The position numbers were made by a program, and so were the translations under genes. A model generated the notes under the pieces. The model was given only the letters and a program-made list of their open reading frames with translations. It made no database searches and was not told the origin of the DNA. From Robiginitomaculum sp. (lineage in GTDB: Bacteria > Pseudomonadota > Alphaproteobacteria > Caulobacterales > Maricaulaceae), in contig JAJFFP010000018.1 in the NCBI GenBank assembly GCA_021776595.1, forward strand, positions 1 through 64,000: DNA of 64,000 nt. The letters run 5' to 3'. This document shows positions 15,995 through 24,984 of this stretch, in pieces (within the stretch, counting starts at the first letter, position 1; every line of letters begins with the position of its first letter).

Positions 15995-17809
15995 TCAAAT
16001 CGGCGCGCAAACCCGGCGCAGCCAATCGCTCTCCTCTTCATTCAGGGCCATCTCATGTATGGCAAATACGCGTTCATGATAGGTGTTCAGCCAGCCCTTT
16101 TCCTTTTCCGATAAAAGGCTGGCCTGGATCAGGCGATGATCTATGGGGGCCAGGGTCAGGGTTTCAAAACCCAGCATCGGGGTTTCGCCCCCCTCAATGG
16201 CTTCGCAGGTGCTAACCACCTGTAGATTTTCGATGCGAATGCCATAGGCCCCGGTTTTATAATATCCCGGCTCGTTTGAAACGATCATGCCTGGCATGAG
16301 CGGGGTTTCATTCCATGCCCGTGCAATCCGTTGCGGACCTTCATGCACCCCAAGATAAGCACCAACCCCGTGCCCGGTGCCATGGGCATAATCTAGCCCC
16401 GCTTCCCAAAGTGCCGCCCGCGCCAAAATATCAAGATGAGTGCCTGTGGTGCCTTGCGGGAAGCGCACACAGGCAAGCGCAATATGACCTTTAAGCACAC
16501 GGGTGAAACGATCACGCATCTCTTCACTGGGCTCACCAATGGCAATTGTGCGGGTAACATCGGTGGTGCCATCGCGATATTGGCCACCAGAATCAATCAG
16601 ATAGAGCGTATTTCGGTGCAAGGGTGCATTGGTGGCGGTGGTCACGCGATAATGCACAATGGCACCATCGGCACCGGCACCGGAAATGGATTCAAAAGAC
16701 AAATCCTCTAAACACCCGGTTTCCTGACGATAGCTTTCCAGCTTTTGTGCGGCGCTGATCTCGTTCATTTCTCCGCTTTGGCCTTCTTCGCCGGCCATAA
16801 AACACAAAAACCGGGTCAGGGCTGCCCCATCACGAATATGGGCACGGCGCGCCCCTTCAACTTCCACTTCATTCTTGCAGGCCCGTGGCAAGGCGCAGGG
16901 GTCTTGGGCGCGGGTAATGCTGCCGCCTGCCTGGCGCACCCTATCAAACACCCAGGCCGAGGCGGTGGCGGGGTCCAGGCTGACGTCTTTATTATTCAGC
17001 GTTTTTATAGCTTGAGGGAATTCTTCTTCTGTCTTTATGGCTACGCTATTGCCAAGATGCGCACGCACATCGTCAGTAACTTTTTTGGGGTTGATAAATA
17101 GCTCTGCGGTGCCGTTTTCATGAACCAGCGCTGTGCTGAGCGGCAAGGGGGAGCAGGCCACATCACCGCCGCGGATATTAAACAGCCAGGCGATTGAGGC
17201 AGGCGAAGTAATGATGGTGGCATTAGCCCCGCTATCTTTGATTGCCTTGGCGGTTTGTGCAATTTTTTCGCCATGGGGCTGGCCAGAATATTCCAGTCCC
17301 TGCACACGCAATGGTGCTTCGGGCATGGCTGGCCGATCCGCCCAAACCGCATCAAGCGGATTGCTCTCTTGCGCCATAAGAATGGCACCGGCGGCCTTGG
17401 CTGCCTGTTCAATGCCGGCCAGGGCATCGGGGCTGTGCAGGCGTGGATCATAGCCAATTTTATCGCCGCTTTTGGTGTTCGCTTTGATCCATCCTGCAAT
17501 ACCGGTTGCTACAAGGTCTGCAAAATCAAACAGATCGCTATCCACCTGATCGCGAACCTGAAGGGTATAACGCCCATCAGTCAGGATGGCGGCGCAGCCC
17601 TGCATCACTATGGCGGCTCCAGCCGAACCGGTAAATCCGCTTACCCAGGCCAGCCGGTCGGTTGCCGCTGGCAGATATTCATTTTGATATTCATCTTCAT
17701 GAGGAATGATGACGCCATCCAGTTGGCGCTGCGATAATTCGCGGCGCAATAGAGGCAAGTGGGTACGGCCAGCCTGTGGTCCGCCCTTAACGTTAAAATC
17801 TTGAATCAT
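15995..17809 (-). CDS. Xaa-Pro aminopeptidase (M24B)
   Basis: The 604-residue protein has two creatinase-like N-terminal domains and a C-terminal pita-bread metallopeptidase domain. Metal ligands are visible in DSGGQYRDGTTDVTR (two Asp), HGTGHGVG (His), SNEPGYY (Glu) and RIENL (Glu). The length and three-domain plan match the long eukaryote-like aminopeptidase P group rather than the 440-residue E. coli PepP. It removes an N-terminal residue before proline. There is no signal peptide, so it is cytoplasmic, and it could finish peptides released by the S9 enzymes encoded at both ends of the window. Confidence 0.92.
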   Translation of the reverse strand: MIQDFNVKGGPQAGRTHLPLLRRELSQRQLDGVIIPHEDEYQNEYLPAATDRLAWVSGFTGSAGAAIVMQGCAAILTDGRYTLQVRDQVDSDLFDFADLVATGIAGWIKANTKSGDKIGYDPRLHSPDALAGIEQAAKAAGAILMAQESNPLDAVWADRPAMPEAPLRVQGLEYSGQPHGEKIAQTAKAIKDSGANATIITSPASIAWLFNIRGGDVACSPLPLSTALVHENGTAELFINPKKVTDDVRAHLGNSVAIKTEEEFPQAIKTLNNKDVSLDPATASAWVFDRVRQAGGSITRAQDPCALPRACKNEVEVEGARRAHIRDGAALTRFLCFMAGEEGQSGEMNEISAAQKLESYRQETGCLEDLSFESISGAGADGAIVHYRVTTATNAPLHRNTLYLIDSGGQYRDGTTDVTRTIAIGEPSEEMRDRFTRVLKGHIALACVRFPQGTTGTHLDILARAALWEAGLDYAHGTGHGVGAYLGVHEGPQRIARAWNETPLMPGMIVSNEPGYYKTGAYGIRIENLQVVSTCEAIEGGETPMLGFETLTLAPIDHRLIQASLLSEKEKGWLNTYHERVFAIHEMALNEEESDWLRRVCAPI

Positions 17810-17901
17810 GGGTGCAGTCTAGTATTATTTTACCAAACGGGGAACCATATTATCATAGTAAATGCAATGGATAAAAAATCAGTTTTATCCCCGCTTCCCT
17901 G

Positions 17902-18050
17902 AGGGTCAATAAGGGTCAATAAGCCTGATTTAAGGGTCCATAAAAGGGTAATAAGGGTCAATTAAGGGGGTTTTGAGGGTCAGTGTGAGGGTCATTAAGG
18001 GGTAGTTGTGACCCTCAAAATGTCCCTTGTCAGTCTATGCACGGGATAAC
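17902..18050 (-). repeat. Two-module dispersed repeat, copy B, GACCCT module
   Basis: This is the inverted partner of 594-742 with the same 149-bp length. It carries six GACCCT units on the minus strand. Its variable 30-base segment creates a perfect 9-bp inverted repeat, TGAGGGTCA/TGACCCTCA, which copy A lacks. Just outside the module a CGGGGATAAAA end mirrors the GTTATCCCG at the other end, giving weak terminal inverted repeats. Confidence 0.85.
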
Positions 18051-18100
18051 TCCCTCTCTCCCCCAAAAGGAAAGCGGGAGAGGGTCGGGGTGAGGGGTTT
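18051..18100. repeat. Interspersed repeat, CTCACCC-ACCCTCTCCC type
   Basis: The reverse complement reads CCCCTCACCCCGACCCTCTC, related to the copy at 58286-58320. The arms (TCCCTCTCTCCC and GGGAGAGGG) form a hairpin. This repeat type is widespread in proteobacteria. Confidence 0.65.
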
Positions 18101-18236
18101 GTGGGTTGGCAAACGCAACTGCATAGTATGCCTTATAGCGCTCCATCCCCTCATCTTACTCTTCTCACTATGGGAGAAGAAAGCGGCTGGTTTCCTGGCC
18201 GTGTCCTGTTTTCAAACGTGGGGGATTGCCAAACCT

Positions 18237-18286
18237 TGTCCAACGCTGGCGCTTGCAGGGTATATTACCGGCAATTTGCCCTCCAT
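18237..18286 (-). repeat. Two-module dispersed repeat, copy B, 50-bp module
   Basis: This is the inverted partner of 404-453, with about 43 of 50 matching positions. Distance to its GACCCT module is 186 bases against 140 in copy A, and the DNA between the modules is unrelated. Confidence 0.75.
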
Positions 18287-18516
18287 GTTTTGAGGGCGCT
18301 GCGCGCCACCTCAACATGAGGTTGCTATTATACTAAACACCTCATCCTGAGCGCGCTCGAAGGATGGAGAAACGCAAATCAGGATGGATCATAGACAGGC
18401 AAGAAATTAACTTAAATGGCAATGCCCAAATATGACCAATGGCGTTCTCAAGGCGTATTCCCTTTTCTGGCTTGACCATGCTATCCATTTGTGAAGATGG
18501 GGATATAATACCGCTT

Positions 18517-20697
18517 ATGAAAAACCTGTTCGACGAGCTAAAACGCCGTAACGTCATTCGTGTGGCCATTGCCTATGCAGTGGTCGGCTGGTTGTTGATA
18601 CAGGTTATAGGCACGGTGAGTGAACCACTGGGCTTGCCGGCATGGGCGGAAACCTTCTTTATCGTGCTTATCGCCGTTGGTTTTCCCCTTGTACTCCTCT
18701 TTGCCTGGGCGTTTGAGATGACCCCGGAGGGGGTGAAGAAAACTGCGGAAGTCAGCGGCGATACTACTGTGACCACGCAGACGGGACAGAAGATCAATTA
18801 TCTCATTGGCGGGGCGCTGGTGTTGGCGCTGGGCTTCATTGGCTGGCAGAATTTATCGCCCAACGCTGGCCCGGTCGCACCCCCTATTGCTGCAACGCAG
18901 GCCGCCGAGGCCTCGATTGCTGTCCTGCCGTTTGTCGACATGAGCCCGCAAAGTGATCAGGAATATTTCTCGGACGGCATTTCCGAAGAAATACTGAACG
19001 TGCTGGCCCAAATCCCCGAACTTCGCGTTGCCGCCCGCACATCGGCGTTTTCCTTTAAGGGCAAGACCATTGATATTCCTACCATCGCCAAAGCGTTAGG
19101 TGTTGCCCATGTGCTGGAGGGCAGCGTCAGAAAGTCAGGCGCCAGGGTGCGCATCACCGCCCAATTGATCGAGGCCAGCAGCGACAGGCATTTATGGTCC
19201 CAGACCTATGATCGTGACCTTGAGGATGTGTTCAAGGTGCAAGATGAAATCTCGGCGGCCATTGCTGCTGCCCTGAGAGACACATTGGGCCTTGCGGAGC
19301 AAACCGCACCAGCGTCAATCAAGGCCCCGGTTAATACCGAAGCCTATAATGCTTTCTTACTGGGCCAGCATTTGATCCGGCTGCGCACCAAGGCCGATAT
19401 TGAGGCTTCAATCCTTCAGTTTGAGAAGGCCATTGCGCTGGACCCTGCTTACGCCCCGGCCCATGCCTATCTTGGCCTTGCCTGGAAATTATTGCAGACA
19501 GGCCCCACTACATACGGCACGCTAACGCTGGAGGAGATGCTGGCCAAGGCCATGCCATCTGTTGAGCAGGCGCTGGCACTGGACCCGGACCTTGCCATTG
19601 CCCACGGGGTGATGGGGCTGGTTCTTTATGCAAAAGGACAGGCTGAACAGGCCATGGCACAATATGAACAGGCCATACGGTTAAATCCGTCTTTGACCAA
19701 TGTCAGGGTCTGGTATTCGCAGGCACTTGGCAATATGGGACAGGAAAACCAGGCCTTTGAACAGCTCAAAATTGCTTATCAGCTTGATCCCCTGTCGCGC
19801 CTGACCAGTGATAATTATGCCAACGACTTGCGCATCCGTAGACACTATGATGAGTTAGAGTCTGTGCTGAACCAATTGGACCAGATCGAACCGGCCCTTT
19901 CTGCCGCCTACAGGGGGTTGATATTCATGAACCAACATCAGGCCGCCAGGGGGGTAATTGCCCTGTTTCGCGGCGTTGATAACGCCCCCAAAGATCTGCA
20001 GTTGAAGGTCAATGCCGCCTTTGGTCTATTAATTGTGGGTCTTGGGGAAGAGGCAATTAAGGCCTGGCCATATTCCAATGGTGGTTGGCCCATCATTCTG
20101 TTCGGGACCGATTATCAGCGCACATTACAAATGGCGCAGCAAAACTATCAGGATGATCCCAACAATTTGAATACGCTTAAAAATCTTGCCTGGGCTTATT
20201 TCAATACCGGTAATCAACAACAGGCGCAAAAACTGGCCGCGCGGCATCTGGCAAAACTGGGATCAGCCGCCAGACCCATTGCATCAACCAATCTGATTGC
20301 GGTAATGACCGCATGGGCAAAGGGCGATCAGGCAGCCATGGATGCGCGCCTTGCCCCGCTTGAGACCCGTGTGGATGCAGACCTGAAGGCCGGCATAGAT
20401 ACACCATCCGTTCATTGGGAAAAGGCGCAATACGCCTATCTGCAAGGTGATGAAGATGCGGCCTATGACCATGCCAGCCGGGCGCTATCCATGGGGATGC
20501 TTAGGCATTCTGTCCTTGACTTTCCCTACCGTCATCTTGGCTGGAATGACATCCCGCGTTTCAAGGCGCTGCGCGATGACTATGAGGCCTGGCTGGCCAC
20601 TGAGCGGCAAAAACTGCTGGGTGTGGCCTGTGGGGATAATGGCTTTGCAAGCTGGAAACCCACGCCGGAGACCTGCGCCTTGCTGGACGAAAGCTGA
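18517..20697 (+). CDS. Membrane protein with FlgO-like and TPR domains
   Basis: The 726-residue protein starts MKNLFDELKRRNVIRVAIAY. It has three membrane segments (about 14-34, 46-66 and 95-112). A FlgO/TolB-N-like domain follows at about 132-250 (SIAVLPFVDMSPQ, YFSDGISEEILN, LEGSVRKSGARVRITAQLI), then TPR repeats from about 280 to 500. The C-terminal part is less clear. Relatives occur in many copies in alphaproteobacteria, often fused to a winged helix or cyclase domain; neither is present here. The ATG at 18517 is used because family members begin at this motif. Function is unknown; a signalling or envelope-scaffold role is inference. Confidence 0.78.
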   Translation: MKNLFDELKRRNVIRVAIAYAVVGWLLIQVIGTVSEPLGLPAWAETFFIVLIAVGFPLVLLFAWAFEMTPEGVKKTAEVSGDTTVTTQTGQKINYLIGGALVLALGFIGWQNLSPNAGPVAPPIAATQAAEASIAVLPFVDMSPQSDQEYFSDGISEEILNVLAQIPELRVAARTSAFSFKGKTIDIPTIAKALGVAHVLEGSVRKSGARVRITAQLIEASSDRHLWSQTYDRDLEDVFKVQDEISAAIAAALRDTLGLAEQTAPASIKAPVNTEAYNAFLLGQHLIRLRTKADIEASILQFEKAIALDPAYAPAHAYLGLAWKLLQTGPTTYGTLTLEEMLAKAMPSVEQALALDPDLAIAHGVMGLVLYAKGQAEQAMAQYEQAIRLNPSLTNVRVWYSQALGNMGQENQAFEQLKIAYQLDPLSRLTSDNYANDLRIRRHYDELESVLNQLDQIEPALSAAYRGLIFMNQHQAARGVIALFRGVDNAPKDLQLKVNAAFGLLIVGLGEEAIKAWPYSNGGWPIILFGTDYQRTLQMAQQNYQDDPNNLNTLKNLAWAYFNTGNQQQAQKLAARHLAKLGSAARPIASTNLIAVMTAWAKGDQAAMDARLAPLETRVDADLKAGIDTPSVHWEKAQYAYLQGDEDAAYDHASRALSMGMLRHSVLDFPYRHLGWNDIPRFKALRDDYEAWLATERQKLLGVACGDNGFASWKPTPETCALLDES

Positions 20698-20713
20698 GAC
20701 TTGGGGTCAGGTC

Positions 20714-21352
20714 TTAAAACGGCAGGATCAGATTGCGCACAAAATCGTTTAGCCAGGGCTGGCGTTTGCGCAAGCGGCGCTCGGCGGACAAAATCGCCCG
20801 CAAGTCATTCATCGAGCTTTGCACATCCTCATTGACGATCACATAGTGATATTCGCCCCAATGGCTGATCTCATCACGTGCGCGCGCCATACGTTCGGCA
20901 ATCACGCTCTCGCTGTCCTGATCACGTTTGCGCAAGCGCATTTCCAGTTCCGCCAGACTGGGGGGCAGGATAAAGACTTTGACCAGATCGCTGGCGGCGG
21001 CCTGTTTAAGCTGTTGCGCCCCCTGCCAGTCAATATCAAACAAAACATCATGACCTGAGGCCAATGCGGCCTCCACCGCAGCGCGCGGCGTGCCATAAAA
21101 CGCGCCAAAGACTTCGGCCCACTCCATAAACTCGCCGTTTTCTGCCTTTTGGCGAAAGCTGTCCTCGTCGATAAAGTGATAATGCTGGCCATCCACTTCC
21201 CCTTCGCGAGGCGCACGGGTGGTGGCGGAAACCGAAAGCTGCATGTCTTTATATTCATCCAGCAACAGGCGGCTAAGCACGGTTTTGCCGGCGCCAGACG
21301 GGCCGGACAGGATCAGCATCAGGCCGCGCCGGGGGCGTTTCTTATTCAACAT
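20714..21352 (-). CDS. gmk: Guanylate kinase
   Basis: The 212-residue kinase phosphorylates GMP to GDP. The P-loop GPSGAGKT is at 17-24, followed by TTRAPREGEVDGQHYHF (GMP-binding region) and EWAEVFGAFYGTP. The N-terminal 10 residues are a short basic extension. It overlaps the end of the yicC-type gene by 11 bases, so it is translated from the same transcript. The final residues are LILPF. Confidence 0.95.
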   Translation of the reverse strand: MLNKKRPRRGLMLILSGPSGAGKTVLSRLLLDEYKDMQLSVSATTRAPREGEVDGQHYHFIDEDSFRQKAENGEFMEWAEVFGAFYGTPRAAVEAALASGHDVLFDIDWQGAQQLKQAAASDLVKVFILPPSLAELEMRLRKRDQDSESVIAERMARARDEISHWGEYHYVIVNEDVQSSMNDLRAILSAERRLRKRQPWLNDFVRNLILPF

Positions 21353-22226
21353 TGGCCGCTTGCTCCCTTAACTGGTCGATTTTGGTTTTGAGCGCCAGTC
21401 CGGTCCCGGTCAAGGCCATATCAGAAGATTTGGAGCACAATGTATTGGCTTCGCGGTTAAATTCCTGGGCCAGAAATTCAAATTTTCGCCCGACCGCACC
21501 GTCTTGTGCCAGCAATTTGCGCCCGGCCTCAATATGGGCATCCAGGCGATCCAGCTCCTCGCACACATCGGCCTTAACCGCCAATATGGCGGCTTCCTGC
21601 GCCAGCCGCTCCGCATCTATTTCCTGTCCCTGTAGCAGGGTGTTGATCTGTGCCTGCAGTTTGTTTTTTATCGCTTCGGGCTGTGCCCCGGCACACTGGC
21701 GGGCTTTTTGGGTCAGGCTTTCAATCTCGTCCAGTGCCGCGCCGATGATGGCCGCTGTGGCCTTGCCTTCACTATCGCGCGCCACTTTGAGGGCCGCAAT
21801 AAGCCGCGTTATATCTTCACCCACGGCTTCTATTATGGCTTCCATTTGCGCCGGGTCATCATGGATACGCGGCACATCCAATACCCCGCGCACCCCCAGC
21901 AGGCCATCCACCCTTGCCGGACTGGCCAATCCATCCAGAACCAGCGGTTCCAGCGCCAGAACGAGGGCGCGGGCCACCTCTTCATGCACCACCAGATCGG
22001 CGGCTTTGCCAGCGCGTTGATAGCTTAGGCTGATCTGGATATTGCCTCTGGACAGCACCGCCTTGGCCGCCGTGCGCACCGCCGTTTCCAGCGATTCAAA
22101 GCCACCCGGCAGGCGCATACGCACGTCCAGCCCCCGGCCATTGACGCTGCGCGCCTCCCAGACCCAGGCCCAGTCTTCATGGGCACCCTCAAGGCGGGCA
22201 AAGCCGGTCATGCTGGATATGCTCAT
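21342..22226 (-). CDS. YicC/YloC family endoribonuclease-like protein
   Basis: The 294-residue protein begins MSISSMTGFAR and carries EARSVNGRGLDVRMRLP and GRKFEFLAQEFNREANTLCSKS, the conserved ends of YicC/YloC. The family has been reported to have endoribonuclease activity. It overlaps mltG by 4 bases (ATGA type) and gmk by 11, inside the fab-to-gmk run. The link to gmk is common in bacteria. Confidence 0.93.
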   Translation of the reverse strand: MSISSMTGFARLEGAHEDWAWVWEARSVNGRGLDVRMRLPGGFESLETAVRTAAKAVLSRGNIQISLSYQRAGKAADLVVHEEVARALVLALEPLVLDGLASPARVDGLLGVRGVLDVPRIHDDPAQMEAIIEAVGEDITRLIAALKVARDSEGKATAAIIGAALDEIESLTQKARQCAGAQPEAIKNKLQAQINTLLQGQEIDAERLAQEAAILAVKADVCEELDRLDAHIEAGRKLLAQDGAVGRKFEFLAQEFNREANTLCSKSSDMALTGTGLALKTKIDQLREQAANVE

Positions 22227-23311
22227 GGTCTGGCCTGTCCCTTTTTTCTCCGGTCCCTTTTGCGCTGGCGTTCTACTTTACGCCAGTGCGCGACATTACG
22301 CAGATGTTGCCGATAGGTCGAGGCAAACACATGTCCACCCTTGCCATCGGCAACAAAATAAAGGTCTTTGGTTTGCGCCGGCTGCGCCACCGCCATCAGG
22401 GCATCACGCCCCGGATTGCTAATCGGTGTCGGCGGCAAACCATCAATCTGATAGGTATTCCAGGCGGTTTTACGATCAATCTCGGAGCGGCGCAGGCCAC
22501 GGCCCAATGCTTGCCCCCCATTCAGCCCATAAAGGATGGTCGGATCACTTTCCAGCCGCATACCCCGGCGCAAGCGGTTAATGAAAACCGCTGCTACCTG
22601 TGGCCGCTCTGCGGCTATGCCGGTTTCCTTTTCCACGATCGAGGCAAGGATCAGCATTTCCTGTGCATTGGCCAGCGGCAGATCATCCGCTCTGGCCGCC
22701 CAGGCCGCCTCCAGCGCTTTTTGCATATCGCTCTGCATACGTGCAATCAGCTTTTCCCGCGCCGCGCCGCGCGTTACCGAATAGGTTTCCGGCAGGAGAG
22801 TGCCTTCGGGTGGCACGTCTGCAATATCACCGCTAAGCACCGGGCTTTGGCGGACGATTTCCAGCACCTCACGCACGGTGCGCCCTTCAGGAATGGTGAC
22901 AAAATGCTGGACGATTTTTCCGTTTTGCAATTGCTCAAAGATGGCATTGACGCTGGCACGGGGCGCTATGCGATATTCCCCGGCTTTTAAGGTCACGCCC
23001 TCACCGGCAAGCCGGGTTTTAAGACGAAACAGCAAGGCGTTGGCAATGACGCCTTCGGTCTCTAACTGGTCGGCAATGGCGCTGGCCCCGCTTCCCGGTT
23101 TTACGACCAGAACTTTAGGCACCATAGATGGCCCCGGCCTGGCCATGGCCTTGATAACTTTTTCCTGCCATATCAGCCACAATCCACCAGCGGTGGCGGC
23201 AAGCAAAACCAGCACAAATAGCACAATGGCAATTGCCAATTTACCTTTACCGGTTTTGGCTTTGCGCTTTACCGGGTCGGCTTTTTCTGAATTTGATTTC
23301 TCGTCACTCAC
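22223..23311 (-). CDS. mltG: Endolytic murein transglycosylase
   Basis: The 362-residue protein has a cytoplasmic basic N terminus and one membrane segment at about 25-48. A LysM-like and catalytic YceG domain follows. The catalytic Glu lies in ASIVEKETGIAAERP, followed by FINRLRRGMRLESDPTILYG. It cuts nascent glycan strands and sets their length at the inner membrane. The C-terminal 25 residues are strongly basic. The start is GTG, overlapping the fabF stop as GTGA, so translation is coupled to fabF. Confidence 0.94.
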   Translation of the reverse strand: MSDEKSNSEKADPVKRKAKTGKGKLAIAIVLFVLVLLAATAGGLWLIWQEKVIKAMARPGPSMVPKVLVVKPGSGASAIADQLETEGVIANALLFRLKTRLAGEGVTLKAGEYRIAPRASVNAIFEQLQNGKIVQHFVTIPEGRTVREVLEIVRQSPVLSGDIADVPPEGTLLPETYSVTRGAAREKLIARMQSDMQKALEAAWAARADDLPLANAQEMLILASIVEKETGIAAERPQVAAVFINRLRRGMRLESDPTILYGLNGGQALGRGLRRSEIDRKTAWNTYQIDGLPPTPISNPGRDALMAVAQPAQTKDLYFVADGKGGHVFASTYRQHLRNVAHWRKVERQRKRDRRKKGQARP

Positions 23312-24597
23312 GGATAGGCGGTCAGCACCAGCGAGGCATTGGTGCCGCCAAAGCCGAATGAATTGCTAAGCGCCGCCCTGACCGGTTTTTTTACGGCCTT
23401 GTGCGGGGCCAGATTGACCTTGGTTTCAACGGAAGGGTTATCAAGGTTCAATGTCGGTGGACAAACCCCGTCACGAATGGCCAGAGCGCAAAACGCCGCT
23501 TCCACGGCACCGGCGGCCCCCAGCAAATGCCCGATTGAGGATTTGGTAGAGGACATCACCAGATTTTGCGCGGCATCGCCAAACATGCGCTCCACGGCTT
23601 TGAGTTCGATCTCATCGCCCAACGGCGTCGAGGTGCCGTGGGCGTTGACATAATCAATATCCTCTGGCGATAGCCCCGCGCTCTGCAACGCCATTTTCAT
23701 GGACCGGAACCCGCCATTGCCATCGGGAGCCGGTGCGGTGATGTGATAGGCATCGCCGGAAAGGCCATAGCCCTTTACCTCGGCGATAATATTGGCCCCG
23801 CGCGCCAAAGCGTGCTCCAGCTCTTCGAGCACCATAATCCCGGCACCTTCACCCATGACAAAGCCATCGCGGGCCGCATCCCATGGGCGCGATGCCTTTT
23901 GCGGATTATCATTATTGGCCGTGGACAGGGCGCGTGAAGCGGCAAAACAACCTATGCCCAGACGGCAGATGGCCGCCTCGGCCCCACCGGCAACCATCAC
24001 ATCGGCATTATTGTTGCGTATGAAATTGGCGGCATCACCAATGGCATGGGCCCCGGTTGAACAGGCCGTAACCACCGAATGATTCGGTCCCTTGAACCCG
24101 TATCGCATGGACACCTGACCAGAGGCCAGATTGATCAGCATAGAAGGCACCACGAACGGGCTTAGGCGGCGCGCGCCCCTTTCATGAATGGTCAGCGAGG
24201 CTTCATAAACGGTTTGCAGGCCACCAATGCCAGAGCCAATCAGAACCCCGGTGCGCTCACGCGCGGTCTCATCCTCTGGCGTCCATCCGGCCATGGCTAT
24301 GGCTTCATCAGCAGCGGCAATGCCATACAGAATAAACTCGTCCACGCGCTTGCGATCACGCGCCGACATTACGCGGTCCGGGTCAAACGCGCCGACCTGC
24401 CCCTCGGCCCCGCCGCCCTGTCCGTCAATGCGCGGCACATAACCGGCGATTTTGCAGCTCAGGTCGGAAGTATCGAAATTTTCGATCGGGCCAATACCGG
24501 ATTGTCCGCCAATGAGCGCCTCCCACGAAGGCTCAACCCCGGCAGCCAAAGGCGTAACCAGACCCAGTCCCGTTATGACTACGCGGCGATTGCTCAT
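23308..24597 (-). CDS. fabF: Beta-ketoacyl-ACP synthase II
   Basis: The 429-residue condensing enzyme elongates acyl-ACP. The Cys-His-His triad lies in VVTACSTGAHA, NAHGTSTPLGD and SSIGHLLGAAG. The N terminus MSNRRVVITGLGLVTPL is typical. An insert at about 55-75 (DGQGGGAEGQVGAF) makes it slightly longer than the usual 412 residues. It sits 17 bases after acpP and overlaps mltG by 4 bases. Confidence 0.96.
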   Translation of the reverse strand: MSNRRVVITGLGLVTPLAAGVEPSWEALIGGQSGIGPIENFDTSDLSCKIAGYVPRIDGQGGGAEGQVGAFDPDRVMSARDRKRVDEFILYGIAAADEAIAMAGWTPEDETARERTGVLIGSGIGGLQTVYEASLTIHERGARRLSPFVVPSMLINLASGQVSMRYGFKGPNHSVVTACSTGAHAIGDAANFIRNNNADVMVAGGAEAAICRLGIGCFAASRALSTANNDNPQKASRPWDAARDGFVMGEGAGIMVLEELEHALARGANIIAEVKGYGLSGDAYHITAPAPDGNGGFRSMKMALQSAGLSPEDIDYVNAHGTSTPLGDEIELKAVERMFGDAAQNLVMSSTKSSIGHLLGAAGAVEAAFCALAIRDGVCPPTLNLDNPSVETKVNLAPHKAVKKPVRAALSNSFGFGGTNASLVLTAYP

Positions 24598-24614
24598 CTG
24601 TCTGTCCGGCTGGT

Positions 24615-24851
24615 TCAGCCGACTTTTTCAGAAATGAATTTAACCGCATCGCCCACTTTTTGAATATGTTCGGCGGCATCATCGGGAATTTCAATGTCAA
24701 ATTCTTCTTCAAAGGCCATGACCAACTCAACATTATCGAGCGAATCGGCACCAAGATCATCAATAAAGCTGGCGCTTTCTGTAACTTTGCTGTCTTCCAC
24801 GTCCAGGTGTTCAATTACAATCTTTTTAACGCGGTCCAAAATATCTGACAT
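24615..24851 (-). CDS. acpP: Acyl carrier protein
   Basis: The 78-residue acidic protein carries DSLD with the phosphopantetheine Ser37, in [18 protein letters not shown]. It holds growing acyl chains during fatty-acid and lipid A synthesis. It lies between fabG (130-base gap upstream, probably with its own promoter) and fabF. Confidence 0.97.
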   Translation of the reverse strand: MSDILDRVKKIVIEHLDVEDSKVTESASFIDDLGADSLDNVELVMAFEEEFDIEIPDDAAEHIQKVGDAVKFISEKVG

Positions 24852-24984
24852 GCTAGTGCCCTTCCTCTTTTTATAGATACGCCATAAGGGCGCTTTAAAG
24901 TTAATAATTCACGTTTACACGGTTGCGGCGGTGCCTATCACACTTTTTCACGCCGCGCCAAGCGCCAACGTGCGAAAAGGGCAA

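Larger units (their letters stand above)
17810..18516. other. Repeat-rich divergent intergenic region, no gene
   Basis: This gap of about 700 bases separates the starts of the aminopeptidase and the FlgO-TPR gene. It contains copy B of the two-module repeat, a CCTCTCCC-type repeat and a CCTCATCCTGAG...TCGAAGGATGG repeat at about 18341-18367. Both flanking promoters must lie in or beside these repeats. No coding frame is convincing. Confidence 0.65.

Noticed and set aside
15406-16041. Minus-strand hydrophobic frame opposite the glycine-zipper gene
   Set aside because: Hydrophobic Ile/Ala/Val repeats are the complement of the Asn/Gly/Tyr repeat DNA, and the frame crosses the strong plus-strand terminator.
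22286-22990. Plus-strand frame of 234 codons
   Set aside because: It is antisense to mltG, which is complete and coupled to fabF and yicC.
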